Below are positions 38,396-47,278 of a DNA stretch of 64,000 nt, piece after piece. How positions within the stretch are numbered: position 1 is the first letter of the stretch; every line of letters starts with the position of its first letter. Under the pieces are notes generated by a model, which saw only the letters and a program-made list of their open reading frames with translations, did not search any database and was not told where the DNA came from. The position numbers and the translations under genes were made by a program. Origin of the DNA: Microbulbifer litoralis. GTDB taxonomy: Bacteria; Pseudomonadota; Gammaproteobacteria; Pseudomonadales; Cellvibrionaceae. The stretch lies in NCBI RefSeq assembly GCF_023634065.1, contig NZ_JALKCV010000001.1:682001-746000 (forward strand), given 5' to 3'.

Positions 38396-38836
38396 CTACT
38401 TCTTGTCCGCGGCCACTTCGGCCGCGCGCAGGTCCGCGGCGGTCTTGTCCAGGATGCCGTTGATAAACTTGTAGGCGTCGGTGGGGCCGAATTTCTTTGC
38501 CAGCGCGACGGACTCGTTAATGACCACCTTGTAGGGCACGTCGATGCGGTTTTTCAGCTCGTAGGTGGCCATGCGCAGCAGCGCGCGGGATACCGGGTCC
38601 AGTTCCTCGACACTGCGGTCCAGGTGCGGGCTGTAGGCGCCCTCCACCTCGTCGAGGTTTTTGGCCACGCCGTGGAAGAGCTCGCGGAAATAGGGTACGT
38701 CCGTCTTGCTCATATCGTTGTCGGCATGGAACTCGGCCTCGATCGCATTGAGGCTGGCGCCGGCCATCTGCCACTGGTAGAGCGCCTGCATGGCGTAGTG
38801 GCGCGCCTTGCGGCGCGCGGATGCGGTTACGGTCAT
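38396..38836 (-). CDS. nusB: Transcription antitermination factor NusB
   Basis: 146 aa. Binds boxA RNA with NusE (S10) in rRNA antitermination. Pattern: [75 protein letters not shown]. All helical, cytoplasmic. It follows ribH, as in most gammaproteobacteria, but the two are separated by hairpin R3 here. Confidence 0.93.
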   Translation of the reverse strand: MTVTASARRKARHYAMQALYQWQMAGASLNAIEAEFHADNDMSKTDVPYFRELFHGVAKNLDEVEGAYSPHLDRSVEELDPVSRALLRMATYELKNRIDVPYKVVINESVALAKKFGPTDAYKFINGILDKTAADLRAAEVAADKK

Positions 38837-38891
38837 GTTTCTCTATCTTTTCCTGGAATTCCGGTGTGTGCCAGTAAGAGGGCTCGGTGGC

Positions 38892-39003
38892 GGCCCAGAT
38901 ACCGGGGGTGGTTTGCGGGACACACTGTGAATACATCCATGTACGCTCGTAATCGACATCCCTGTCTCATACGGTCCCGCAAACCACCCCCGGCATCTGG
39001 GCC
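38892..39003 (+). repeat. Large dispersed hairpin repeat, copy R3
   Basis: Arms 38892-38921 and 38974-39003 pair at 29 of 30 positions; loop 52 nt. Arm middle GGGTGGTTTG; tip GCGGGAC/GTCCCGC. The loop mixes both types: it starts like R4 (TGTGAATACATCC) and ends like R6 (AATCGACATCCCTGTCTCAT). Flanks GGTGGC on the left; TTCGCATCTG and ATTCTTTTCCGAGTCCCGAG on the right. Located between ribH and nusB. Confidence 0.82.
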
Positions 39004-39044
39004 TTCGCATCTGGCAGTGGCATTCTTTTCCGAGTCCCGAGTAA

Positions 39045-39515
39045 CTATATCTTGCCCAGCAGGGAAACCATTTCCAAGGCGGTTTCCGCCGCTTCGCAGC
39101 CCTTGTTGCCGGCCTTGGTGCCGGAGCGTTCGATGGCCTGCTCGATGGAGTCCACGGTCAGCACACCGAAGGTGACCGGGATACCGCTGTTCAGGGAGAC
39201 CTGCGCCAGACCCTTGGTGCACTCGCCGGCCACGTACTCGAAGTGCGGCGTGCCGCCGCGGATCACGGCGCCCAGGGCGATGATGGCATCGAACTTTTTG
39301 CTCTCGGCCAGTTTCTGTGCCGCCAGCGGGAATTCGAAGGCGCCCGGCGCGTAGTAGATGGTGATGTCCTCGTCCTTGATGCCCTTGCGGCGCAGCGTGT
39401 CCAGCGCGCCGTCTTTCAGGCTCTCCACGACAAAGCTGTTCCAGCGGCTGACCAGCAGCGCGAACTTGCCTTTGTTATCGATAAAATCGCCTTCGATGAC
39501 GTTGATATTGCTCAT
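39045..39515 (-). CDS. ribH: 6,7-dimethyl-8-ribityllumazine synthase
   Basis: 156 aa. Joins the ribityl pyrimidine with dihydroxybutanone phosphate to give lumazine, the direct riboflavin precursor; assembles into capsid-like particles. Motifs: [73 protein letters not shown], then [14 protein letters not shown]. Length normal. Operonic with ribBA upstream. Confidence 0.94.
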   Translation of the reverse strand: MSNINVIEGDFIDNKGKFALLVSRWNSFVVESLKDGALDTLRRKGIKDEDITIYYAPGAFEFPLAAQKLAESKKFDAIIALGAVIRGGTPHFEYVAGECTKGLAQVSLNSGIPVTFGVLTVDSIEQAIERSGTKAGNKGCEAAETALEMVSLLGKI

Positions 39516-39534
39516 TGTTTTTTCCCATTATTCT

Positions 39535-39564
39535 GATGGGCACGCTGCGCTTTACCCATCCTAC
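39535..39564. repeat. REP-like sequence between ribBA and ribH
   Basis: GATGGG (39535-39540) and CCCATC (39555-39560) enclose CACGCTGCGCTTTA. Read on the minus strand this is GTAGGATGGGTAAAGCGCAG..., a form often scattered in proteobacterial genomes as short repeated DNA. Only one copy was noticed in this window. Confidence 0.45.
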
Positions 39565-39631
39565 AAAAACGGCGAAACCCTAGCCCTGATGCGGTCTAAA
39601 GAGCGAAGCGCCGCGACCATCAGCTTGACGG

Positions 39632-40747
39632 TTATTCGTCGTCGGCATTCAGGTAGTCTTCCACTTCCAGGTCGAAACCGGAAATGGCACTGAACTTGAA
39701 CGGCGCGCTCATCAGGCGCATTTTGCGCACCTTGAGGTCGCGCAGTATCTGCGAACCGGTGCCCACCTGTTTGTACACCAGGTCGGAACTGGGGCGCTGC
39801 TGCTTGCCGCTGATCAGCCAGTCGATACTTTCCTCGATTTCCTCGGTGGTCTCGTTGTGGCAGATCAGTACCACCACGCCCTTGCCCTCCTTCGACACAC
39901 GCTCCATGGCGCGGCGGAAGGTCCAGGGGGTGAATTTCTCGTCGCCGCGGCGGATGGTCAGTACATCGCGCAGGGTATTGCCGACGTGCACACGCACCAG
40001 GGTCGGTTCCTCCGGCGTCGGGTTGCCGAGCACAAAGGCGAAGTGGCGCTCGCGACGAGCCTTGTCCAGGTAGGTACGCAGTTTGAATTCGCCGAACTCG
40101 GTGTGCACCAGGCGTTCGTTGGTGCACTCGACGGTCTTCTCGTTCAGCGCGCGGTAGTTGATCAGGTCGGCGATGGTGCCGATCTTCAGGTTGTGCGTCT
40201 GCGCAAATTTCTCCAGGTCCGGGCGGCGCGCCATGGTGCCGTCCTCGTTCATGATCTCGACGATCACCGCGGCCTGCTCGAAACCGGCCAGGCGCGACAG
40301 GTCGCAGCTGGCCTCGGTGTGGCCGGCACGGCTCAGCACGCCGCCGGGCTGGGCCATGATCGGGAAGATATGGCCGGGCTGCACGATATCGCTGGGCTTG
40401 GCATTGCGGGCCACGGCGGCGCGCACGGTGCGGGCGCGGTCGGCGGCGGAGATGCCGGTGGTGACCCCCTCGGCGGCCTCGATGGAGACGGTGAAGTTGG
40501 TACTGAACTGGGCACCGTTGTCGCGCGACATCAGCGGCAGGTCCAGTTGCTCGCAGCGTTCGCGGCTCATGGGCATGCAGATCAGGCCGCGGGCGTGGGT
40601 GGCCATGAAGTTGATATCCTCGGCGCGCACCTGCTCCGCGGCCATGATCAGGTCGCCCTCGTTCTCACGATCCTCGTCATCCATCAGGATCACCATCTTG
40701 CCCTGGCGGATATCGTCGATCAGTTCTTCAACCGTATTGAGTTCCAT
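39632..40747 (-). CDS. ribBA: 3,4-dihydroxy-2-butanone-4-phosphate synthase (RibBA, degenerate GTP cyclohydrolase domain)
   Basis: 371 aa. The N-terminal half makes dihydroxybutanone phosphate from ribulose 5-phosphate; motifs LMDDEDRENEGDLIMAAE, THARGLICMP, TNFTVSIEA, GHIFPI and GHTEASCDL are intact. The C-terminal half has the GTP cyclohydrolase II fold but lacks the zinc cysteines and reads GNTLRDVL and VLICHNETTE in their place, so that activity is probably lost; ribA at 35638 supplies it. ATG 40747 gives the normal MELNTVEELIDDIRQG start. The frame is open into hairpin R4 upstream, which is not coding. Confidence 0.9.
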   Translation of the reverse strand: MELNTVEELIDDIRQGKMVILMDDEDRENEGDLIMAAEQVRAEDINFMATHARGLICMPMSRERCEQLDLPLMSRDNGAQFSTNFTVSIEAAEGVTTGISAADRARTVRAAVARNAKPSDIVQPGHIFPIMAQPGGVLSRAGHTEASCDLSRLAGFEQAAVIVEIMNEDGTMARRPDLEKFAQTHNLKIGTIADLINYRALNEKTVECTNERLVHTEFGEFKLRTYLDKARRERHFAFVLGNPTPEEPTLVRVHVGNTLRDVLTIRRGDEKFTPWTFRRAMERVSKEGKGVVVLICHNETTEEIEESIDWLISGKQQRPSSDLVYKQVGTGSQILRDLKVRKMRLMSAPFKFSAISGFDLEVEDYLNADDE

Positions 40748-40789
40748 AAAGCTCTCTAACATCGTGATTGGTTGTCGTAAGACCGTGGC

Positions 40790-40901
40790 GGTCCTGCTGC
40801 CGGTGGTGCTTCGCGGGACACGCCGTGAATACATCCCTGTAGGCTTGTCGGCGAGGTCCCTCTCGCCAACAGTCCCGCAAAGCACCACCGGCAGCAGGAC
40901 C
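40790..40901 (+). repeat. Large dispersed hairpin repeat, copy R4
   Basis: Arms 40790-40819 and 40872-40901 pair at 29 of 30 positions; loop 52 nt. Arm middle TGGTGCTTCG. First-type loop, beginning ACGCCGTGAATACATCC, with an inner stem TGTCGGCGAG/CTCGCCAACA (9 of 10 pairs). Left flank GTAAGACCGTGGC. It occupies most of the 179-bp ribE-ribBA gap and would be transcribed within the operon. Confidence 0.82.
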
Positions 40902-40926
40902 TTCGCGTCAAGTCCGTTGGTTTCGA

Positions 40927-41589
40927 TCAGCGCTTGAAAAACCCGTGCTGCGCCAGAAACTCCACCGTCAGGCCGTCGCTATCCGGCTCGGCCGCCTTGT
41001 CCCCCAGCAGCAGCCGCTCCAGGTAGCGCGCGATCAGGTCCACCTCCAGGTTGACCCGGGTGCCGGCGCTGTAGTCGCCCATCACGGTTTCCTGCAGCGT
41101 GTGTGGCACAATGGTCAGTTCGAATTCGGCGCCGTCCACGGCGTTCACCGTCAGGCTGGTGCCGTCGACAGTGATCGAGCCCTTGTGGGCGATATATCTG
41201 GCCAGGTGATCCGGTGCGCGCACACGGAAACGCTCCGCGCGGGCCTCCTGCCTGCGCCACACGACCTCGCCGATGCCGTCGACATGGCCGCTGACAATAT
41301 GCCCGCCGAGGCGGGTCTGCGGCGTCAGTGCCTTTTCCTGGTTGACCCGGTCGCCGGTCTTCCAGCGCTTCACACTGGTCACGTCCAGCGTTTCGGCGGA
41401 CACGTCCGCCCAGTAGCCGTCGCCCGGCAGGTCCACCACGGTCAGGCAGACGCCGTTGGTGGCGATACTGTCGCCCAGCTGCACATCGGACAGATCCAGC
41501 TTGCCGCTTCTGACCCGCACGCGCAGGTCGCCGCCCTGGGGCTTCAATTCGGTGATTTCGCCGATGGCTTCGATAATTCCGGTAAACAT
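40927..41589 (-). CDS. ribE: Riboflavin synthase alpha subunit
   Basis: 220 aa. Converts two lumazine molecules to riboflavin plus a pyrimidine. Two lumazine-binding repeats are visible, the first starting MFTGIIEAIGEI and holding SIATNGVCLTVV, the second holding LGGHIVSGHVDGIG and SITVDGTSLTVN. Cytoplasmic trimer. 17 bp downstream of ribD, so cotranscribed. Confidence 0.94.
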   Translation of the reverse strand: MFTGIIEAIGEITELKPQGGDLRVRVRSGKLDLSDVQLGDSIATNGVCLTVVDLPGDGYWADVSAETLDVTSVKRWKTGDRVNQEKALTPQTRLGGHIVSGHVDGIGEVVWRRQEARAERFRVRAPDHLARYIAHKGSITVDGTSLTVNAVDGAEFELTIVPHTLQETVMGDYSAGTRVNLEVDLIARYLERLLLGDKAAEPDSDGLTVEFLAQHGFFKR

Positions 41590-41606
41590 CTGCGGACAGC
41601 CTCGCG

Positions 41607-42752
41607 CTAGCGCTCTATATCGGTAGTGGCGGTGATGCGCCAGTCGTGGCCGACCGCGTGCATCTCGGTGATGGTGATCGGCAGCACCGAGCCCATGCGT
41701 TCGATCGGCAGCTCAAACAGCGGCCTGGCGCTGGAGCCGAGCAGTTTCGGCGCCATATAGACGATCAGCTCGTCGATATGCCCGCGGTACAGGAACTCGC
41801 CGGACAGGGTGGCGCCACTCTCCACCAGGATCTCGTTGCACTGGCGTCGCGCCAGTTCCCGCAGCAGGGCCAGCAGGTCCACGCGACCGTCACTGTCTGC
41901 CGGCAGCGCCAGCACCTCGGCGCCGGCCTTTTCCAGGCGCTCGCGGCGGGACGCTTCCGCCGCTTCGGTGGTGACCACCAATGTGGGGGCGTCGCCCTGC
42001 AAAATAAAGGCTCTGGCCGGTGTCCGCAGCCTGCTGTCGACGATCACCCGCAGCGGTTGCACGGCAGCGGCCTCCGCGGCCGCCTGCGCTTCCAGCGCCA
42101 TCTCGTCGGCGCGCACATTCATATTGGGGTTGTCGAAACGCACCGTGTCCACGCCGGTGACGATGGCACAGCTGCGCGCACGCAGCCGCTGCACATCGGC
42201 GCGGGCGGCGGGGCCGGTGACCCACTTGGATTCGCCGCTGGCCATGCCGGTGCGGCCGTCCAGGCTCATGGCCGATTTGCTGCGCACCAGCGGCAGGCCC
42301 AGGGTCATGCGCTTGATAAAGCCCGGGTTCAGCGCCCGGCACTGCTCCTCAAGCAGCGGGCCCTCCACCTCGATACCGGCGTCGCGCAGTTTCTGCAGGC
42401 CGCTGCCGGCCACCGACGGATTCGGGTCCTGCATACCGTAGACCACCTTCGCCACGCCGGCCCCGATCAGCGCCTCGGCGCAGGGGCCGGTCTTGCCGGT
42501 GTGGCTGCAGGGTTCCAGGGTCACATAGACGGTGGCGCCGCGGGCGCGCCCGCCGGCGGCGTCGAGAGCCTCGATCTCGGCGTGGGGCAGGCCCGCGCGG
42601 CGATGCCAGCCCTCGCCGACGATCGCGCCGTCACCATCGGCGATCACACAGCCGACGCGGGGGTTGGGCATGGTGGTATAGAGGCCGCGCTCCGCCAACT
42701 GGATAGCCCGCGCCATCAGTGCCCGCGGGCTGCTGTCGGGACCGGCACCCAT
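41607..42752 (-). CDS. ribD: Bifunctional riboflavin-specific deaminase/reductase
   Basis: 381 aa. Deaminates and reduces the pyrimidine produced by GTP cyclohydrolase II. Deaminase motifs: HAEIEALDAAG and LEPCSHTGKTGPCAEALI (zinc H/E and two Cys). Reductase half starts near residue 145 (VRSKSAMSLDGRTGMASGES, VTGVDTVRFDNPNMNVR, ILVESGATLSGEF). ATG 42752 overlaps the last base of the nrdR TGA; GTG 42755 is an alternative. Translationally coupled to nrdR. Confidence 0.93.
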   Translation of the reverse strand: MGAGPDSSPRALMARAIQLAERGLYTTMPNPRVGCVIADGDGAIVGEGWHRRAGLPHAEIEALDAAGGRARGATVYVTLEPCSHTGKTGPCAEALIGAGVAKVVYGMQDPNPSVAGSGLQKLRDAGIEVEGPLLEEQCRALNPGFIKRMTLGLPLVRSKSAMSLDGRTGMASGESKWVTGPAARADVQRLRARSCAIVTGVDTVRFDNPNMNVRADEMALEAQAAAEAAAVQPLRVIVDSRLRTPARAFILQGDAPTLVVTTEAAEASRRERLEKAGAEVLALPADSDGRVDLLALLRELARRQCNEILVESGATLSGEFLYRGHIDELIVYMAPKLLGSSARPLFELPIERMGSVLPITITEMHAVGHDWRITATTDIER

Positions 42753-43228
42753 CACTTGTCCGCTCCCTGTTCCCTGGAACGGCTGGTCAGGCGCTCGATC
42801 TCTTCACTGAATTCGCTCAGGTCCTCGAAGCGGCGGTAGACCGAGGCGAATCGCACATAGGCCACCTGGTCCAGTTCGCGCAGCTGGTCCATGACCAGTT
42901 CGCCGATACGCATCGCCGGCAGCTCGCGCTCGCCGGTGGCCTGCAGCGCGTGCTTGATCTGCGCCACTGCCGTCTCCACGCGCTCGATGCTGACCGGGCG
43001 TTTCTCCACCGCGCGCTGGATACCCGCGCGCAGCTTTTCCTCGTTGAAGGGTTCCCGCTGGCCGTTCTGCTTGATCACCCGTGGCAACAGCAGTTCGGCG
43101 GTTTCGAAAGTGGTGAAGCGCTCGTGGCAATCGAGGCACTCGCGCCGGCGGCGCACCTGGTCGCCCTCGGCCACCAGGCGGGAATCGACGACCTTGGTTT
43201 CTTCCGCGCTGCAGAAAGGACAGTGCAT
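42752..43228 (-). CDS. nrdR: Transcriptional repressor NrdR
   Basis: 158 aa. Nucleotide-sensing repressor of ribonucleotide reductase genes. N-terminal zinc ribbon [17 protein letters not shown] and [16 protein letters not shown], then an ATP-cone domain ([22 protein letters not shown], then [19 protein letters not shown]). ATG 43228 gives the family start; a longer upstream frame is unsupported. First gene of nrdR-ribDE..., following glyA, an order common in gammaproteobacteria. Confidence 0.94.
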   Translation of the reverse strand: MHCPFCSAEETKVVDSRLVAEGDQVRRRRECLDCHERFTTFETAELLLPRVIKQNGQREPFNEEKLRAGIQRAVEKRPVSIERVETAVAQIKHALQATGERELPAMRIGELVMDQLRELDQVAYVRFASVYRRFEDLSEFSEEIERLTSRSREQGADK

Positions 43229-43316
43229 TTTCAGGAGAGCTCTGTGGAAAATTGCGCGCAGTTTATCACAGTGGCCGGTGGTTGGTGGTCGGGGGCCGGC
43301 GGAAGGCAAGAAACAG

Positions 43317-43342
43317 AAAACCCCGGGAGAACCGGGGTTTTT
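43317..43342. terminator. Terminator between glyA and nrdR
   Basis: AAAACCCCGG (43317-43326), loop GAGAA, CCGGGGTTTTT (43332-43342). On the minus strand it ends the glyA transcript; T-runs exist on both sides. It suggests nrdR-rib genes have their own promoter in 43230-43316. Confidence 0.8.
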
Positions 43343-43407
43343 GTGGTGGACGGCGGGAGATCAGTGGCGGGGCCAGCGGTCGCTGGCCATCGACCTCCAG
43401 CCAGCCA

Positions 43408-44670
43408 TCACTGATATACCGGGAACTTGGCGCAGATGTCCAGCACCTTGCCCTTGACTTCGTCGATGGTCGCATCGGCGTCGCCCTTTTCCAAAGCGTC
43501 CAGCACGTCGCAGATCCAGTGGGTCAGCTGCTGGGTCTCCTCGACGCCGAAACCGCGGGTGGTGATCGCCGGGGTGCCGACGCGCAGGCCGCTGGTAATG
43601 AACGGCGAGCGCGGGTCGTTGGGCACCGCGTTCTTGTTGACGGTGATGTTGGCGCGGCCCAGGGCCTCGTCCGCATCCTTGCCGGTGTACTCCTTGCCGA
43701 TCAGGTCCACCAGCATCAGGTGGTCGTCGGTGCCGCCGGAGACGATGTTGATACCGCGGTCGAGGAAAGTCTCGGCCATGGCGCGGGCGTTCTCGACCAC
43801 CTTCTTCTGGTAGGCCTTGTACTCGGGGCTCATGGCCTCCTTGAAGGATACCGCCTTGGCCGCGATCACGTGCATCAGCGGGCCGCCCTGGCCGCCCGGG
43901 AATACCGCGCTGTTCAGCTTCTTCTCGATCTCTTCGTTGGTCTTGGCCAGAATGATGCCGCCGCGCGGGCCGCGCAGGGTCTTGTGGGTGGTGGAGGTGA
44001 CCACGTCGGCGTGCTCGATCGGCGACGGGTATTCACCGGCGGCCACCAGGCCGGCCACGTGGGCCATATCCACCATCAGGTAGGCGCCCACCTTGTCGGC
44101 GATCTCGCGGAAGCGGGCCCAGTCCATCACGCGGGAGTAGGCGGAGAAGCCGGCCACGATCATCTTCGGCTTGTGCTCCTCGGCCAAGCGCTCCACTTCC
44201 TCGTAGTCCACCTCGCCGGTTTCCGGGTTCAGGCCGTACTGCACCGCGTTGTAGATCTTGCCGGAGAAGTTGACCCGCGCGCCGTGGGTCAGGTGGCCGC
44301 CGTGGGCCAGGCTCATGCCCAGCACGGTGTCGCCCGGGGCGCACAGCGCCTGGTAGACAGCGGCGTTGGCCTGGGAGCCGGAGTGCGGCTGCACATTGGC
44401 GTAGTCGGCGCCGAACAGCGCCTTGGCGCGCGCGATGGCCAGCTCTTCCACCTTGTCCACATACTCGCAGCCGCCGTAGTAGCGCTTGCCGGGGTAGCCT
44501 TCCGCGTACTTGTTGGTCAGGCTGGTGCCCTGGGCTTCCATCACCAGCGGGCTGGTGTAGTTCTCGGAAGCGATCAGCTCGATATGTTCTTCCTGGCGGC
44601 GGTCCTCTTCCTGAATGGCACTCCAGACATCCGGATCGAAAGAGGCGAGCGTGACTGATTGATCAAACAT
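43408..44670 (-). CDS. glyA: Serine hydroxymethyltransferase
   Basis: 420 aa. PLP enzyme interconverting serine and glycine with tetrahydrofolate; main source of one-carbon units. ATG 44670 with GAGGGAAAATC upstream. Motifs: [55 protein letters not shown], and [19 protein letters not shown], which contains the PLP lysine. Cytoplasmic, normal length, monocistronic by the terminator downstream. Confidence 0.96.
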   Translation of the reverse strand: MFDQSVTLASFDPDVWSAIQEEDRRQEEHIELIASENYTSPLVMEAQGTSLTNKYAEGYPGKRYYGGCEYVDKVEELAIARAKALFGADYANVQPHSGSQANAAVYQALCAPGDTVLGMSLAHGGHLTHGARVNFSGKIYNAVQYGLNPETGEVDYEEVERLAEEHKPKMIVAGFSAYSRVMDWARFREIADKVGAYLMVDMAHVAGLVAAGEYPSPIEHADVVTSTTHKTLRGPRGGIILAKTNEEIEKKLNSAVFPGGQGGPLMHVIAAKAVSFKEAMSPEYKAYQKKVVENARAMAETFLDRGINIVSGGTDDHLMLVDLIGKEYTGKDADEALGRANITVNKNAVPNDPRSPFITSGLRVGTPAITTRGFGVEETQQLTHWICDVLDALEKGDADATIDEVKGKVLDICAKFPVYQ

Positions 44671-44762
44671 GATTTTCCCTCGGTAAAGCGGGCTACAGAC
44701 GGGTGAAACTATAGAAAGGCGCGCATTGTACACCAAGGCGGGAAGCGCTGCGCGAGTATGAC

Positions 44763-44785
44763 GACGCGGTCACAATAACCGCGTC
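44763..44785. other. Hairpin downstream of the outer-membrane protein gene
   Basis: GACGCGGT (44763-44770) pairs with ACCGCGTC (44778-44785), loop CACAATA. Just after the stop of the minus-strand gene at 44798 but without a T-run; possible Rho-assisted or stabilising 3' stem. Confidence 0.4.
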
Positions 44786-44797
44786 GGGGAGGGAGAT

Positions 44798-45295
44798 TCA
44801 GAAGGTCAGGGTCATGGTGCCGGACCAGAAACCGACATCCTCTTCGATCATGGTGTATTCCAGCTCGATATTGGTATTGGGACCATAGTTGAAGCCCACA
44901 CCGCCACCGAGGGAGATACCGGTATCATCCGAGCTGCCCCAGCCGACATCCACGTCTTCATACAGGACACCCGCGCGGCCTTTGAAATAGAGATCGCCGT
45001 AGGAGCGATAGGTGGCGTAGCCGGCCAGGGTCTGGATATCGACATCCGCGCCGCCGCCATTGAGCGCGTCGGCCTCGCCACTGATCAGGGAGTTGGTGTA
45101 CTCACCTTCAAACCCCCAGCCGGAGGGCAGCGTGTAGCCGCCGCGCAGGCCGACGTTGATCGGGTTGTCGGCATTGTACATATCGATATCCATAATGCCG
45201 GCAGTGGCCCCCCAGTAGGCGTTCCCGCCCTGGGCGCTCGCCGCGGAAGAGCAGACCAACGCCAGAGCGGCGACACCGTTTGCAATGTTACGCAT
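44798..45295 (-). CDS. Small outer-membrane beta-barrel protein
   Basis: 165 aa. Signal peptide ~1-22 (GVAALALVCSSAASAQ). The mature part alternates short hydrophobic strands with glycine/aspartate turns (VGLRGGYTLPSGWGFEGEYT, LYFKGRAGVLYEDVDVGWG, ISLGGGVGFNYGPN, NIELEYTMI) and ends in phenylalanine (SGTMTLTF), the standard signal of an outer-membrane barrel. About eight strands, OmpX/OmpA-like. Function unknown; structural or adhesion roles are usual. Not clearly linked to the heme genes upstream. Confidence 0.8.
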   Translation of the reverse strand: MRNIANGVAALALVCSSAASAQGGNAYWGATAGIMDIDMYNADNPINVGLRGGYTLPSGWGFEGEYTNSLISGEADALNGGGADVDIQTLAGYATYRSYGDLYFKGRAGVLYEDVDVGWGSSDDTGISLGGGVGFNYGPNTNIELEYTMIEEDVGFWSGTMTLTF

Positions 45296-45375
45296 AGGAA
45301 TTCCCCAATTCGTGTTGTTCGAGAAAATTTGCGCGGATTTTAGCCGCGTTCAATCCCGCAGAACAGTTACCGGGG

Positions 45376-46158
45376 TCACAGTAGTGCGTGGTAATCGCCG
45401 CAGGGAAGTATCCGACCCCGGTAGCCGTAGATTTGTTCCACCAGCTCCGGCTGGATCAGTTCCGCCGGCGGGCCGTCGCCACGCACTGCGCCCTCGCTCA
45501 GCATCACCACGCGATCGGCGTAGCGGGCCGCCAGGTTCAGGTCGTGCAGCACCACCAACACGGCGGTATTGTCGGCGGCCACCTCCCGCGCCAGTTGCAG
45601 TACCTGGTGCTGGTGCCGGAGGTCCAGCGCCGAGGTGGGCTCGTCCAGCAACAGGATTTTCTCCGTTCCGGGGTCCGCCAGCGTCAGCTGCGCCAGCACC
45701 CGCGCCAGTTGTACCCGCTGCTTTTCGCCGCCGGACAGGCTCGGGAAGAGCCGCTCGCGCAGGTGCCAGACATCGGCGCGCCGCAGGCAGTGCTGCACCC
45801 GCTCACGCTGCTCGGCCCGCGACAGGCTGCCGGGGCCGAAGCCCAGGCGCACCACTTCCTCGCAGGTAAAGGCGAAGGTCAGGCTGGAGTGTTGCGGCAA
45901 CACGCCGAAGCGCTGCGCCAGCCGGCGGCGGATCTCGGTGCTGCGGTCCCAGTCCGCCAGCGGCCAGTTGAACAGGTGCACGGCGCCGCCACACTCCTGT
46001 TCGCCGGCGATCGCGCGCAGCAGCGAGGTCTTGCCGCAGCCGTTGGGTCCCAGCAGCGCCGTCAGTTTTCCACAACAGAAGGACAGGTTGATATTGTCCA
46101 GCAGCCGGCGGCGCGGAAACTCGATGGAGACTTGTTCGATTTCGATGACCGGTTTCAT
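45376..46158 (-). CDS. hmuV: Hemin ABC transporter ATP-binding protein
   Basis: 260 aa. Powers heme import with the permease HmuU. Walker A GPNGCGKTSL, signature LSGGEKQRVQLARVLAQL, Walker B ILLLDEPTSALD, and the switch histidine in VVLHDLNLAARYAD. ATG 46158 overlaps the permease gene end by 4 bp, so translation is coupled; the open frame runs on into hmuU but is a shadow there. Cytoplasmic face of the inner membrane. A B12/siderophore ATPase is the alternative, but the neighbours indicate heme. Confidence 0.88.
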   Translation of the reverse strand: MKPVIEIEQVSIEFPRRRLLDNINLSFCCGKLTALLGPNGCGKTSLLRAIAGEQECGGAVHLFNWPLADWDRSTEIRRRLAQRFGVLPQHSSLTFAFTCEEVVRLGFGPGSLSRAEQRERVQHCLRRADVWHLRERLFPSLSGGEKQRVQLARVLAQLTLADPGTEKILLLDEPTSALDLRHQHQVLQLAREVAADNTAVLVVLHDLNLAARYADRVVMLSEGAVRGDGPPAELIQPELVEQIYGYRGRILPCGDYHALL

Positions 46159-47207
46159 TGGAAAATCTGCCGACGCTGTTGCCACAACAGGAACATAAAG
46201 AAAGGCGCCCCGAGAATCGCGGTCAGGATGCCCACCGGCATCTCCGCCGGCGCCACCAGCGTGCGCGCAATCACATCGGCAATCACCAGCAGCAGCCCGC
46301 CGGCGAGCACACTGTAGGGCAGCAGGCGCACATGGTCCGGGCCCCGCAACAGCCGCACCGCGTGCGGTACCACCAGGCCGATAAAACCGATCATGCCGGC
46401 GGCCGACACCGCCGCTCCCATGGCCAGCGCGGTCAATACAATCAGCATGCGCTTCAAGCGCGCCACATCCACCCCCAGGTGACGCGCCTCCGCCTCCCCC
46501 AGCAGCAGCGCATTCAGCGCCTCCGCCCGGCGCCAGAGCAATACACCGGTGGGCACCAGCACCAGCGCCGCCACTGCAACCGCCGTCCAGTTGGCACCGG
46601 CCAGCGAACCCAACTGCCACATGGCCAGGTCGCGCAGGGCGCGATCGTCGGCGATATAGTTCAATAGACCGATGGCGGCGCCGGCCAGCGCATTGATGGC
46701 GACGCCGGCCAGCAGCATCATCACCACGGATTTGCCGCGATCGCCGAGCCGGTAGACCAGCCAGGTGGTAAAGGCGCCACCGGCACTGGCGAACAGCGGC
46801 AGCAACAACCAGTGCACTTTCGCCAGCAGGCCGCCGGCAAATGCCGTCAGCGCACCGCCCAGCACCAGGACCACGGCCGCGCCCACACCGGCGCCGGCGG
46901 ATACGCCGATAATGCCCGGATCCGCCAGCGGGTTGCGAAACATACCCTGCATGACCGCGCCGCACAGGCCGAGAATACCGCCGACGATCAGGCCCAGCAG
47001 CAGCCGCGGCAGGCGGATCTCCCCCATGACCAGCGCGTACTGCTCCGGCACCTCGACACTACCGGGCCAGCCCCAGGCGGCCAGCGCCGCGAACAGGTCG
47101 CGCCAGCCGATGGAAATGGCCCCGACCGCCAGCGACAGGCCGCTACCCACCAACAGCAGGAGCAGCAGCGACGGCAGCAGTGTGCGATCGTTAATGCGCA
47201 TTTCCAC
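46155..47207 (-). CDS. hmuU: Hemin ABC transporter permease (FecCD family)
   Basis: 350 aa, about nine or ten membrane helices. Motifs: IRLPRLLLGLIVGGILGLCG, MQGMFRNPLADPGIIGVSAG (typical for FecCD/BtuC), GAAVSAAGMIGFIGLVVPHA and AEMPVGILTAILGAPFFMFL. GTG 47207 has GAGG at 9 bp and is preferred to ATG 47201. Located between hmuT and hmuV, separated from hmuT by hairpin R5. Confidence 0.9.
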   Translation of the reverse strand: MEMRINDRTLLPSLLLLLLVGSGLSLAVGAISIGWRDLFAALAAWGWPGSVEVPEQYALVMGEIRLPRLLLGLIVGGILGLCGAVMQGMFRNPLADPGIIGVSAGAGVGAAVVLVLGGALTAFAGGLLAKVHWLLLPLFASAGGAFTTWLVYRLGDRGKSVVMMLLAGVAINALAGAAIGLLNYIADDRALRDLAMWQLGSLAGANWTAVAVAALVLVPTGVLLWRRAEALNALLLGEAEARHLGVDVARLKRMLIVLTALAMGAAVSAAGMIGFIGLVVPHAVRLLRGPDHVRLLPYSVLAGGLLLVIADVIARTLVAPAEMPVGILTAILGAPFFMFLLWQQRRQIFQ

Positions 47208-47278
47208 GTGGGGATACCTCGTTTAGGTTCGGGACTCGGGACTCGGGACTCGAAAAGAATAGCGAAGTCAGATGCAAA

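Noticed and set aside
40748..40888. Upstream extension of ribBA through hairpin R4
   Set aside because: The residues added are the translation of the repeat; the same kind of sequence appears at other copies in unrelated contexts. ATG 40747 fits the family.
36247..43228. FMN riboswitch in the riboflavin operon
   Set aside because: I found no segment resembling the conserved RFN core before ribD, ribE, ribBA or ribH, and the gaps are short or filled by repeats.
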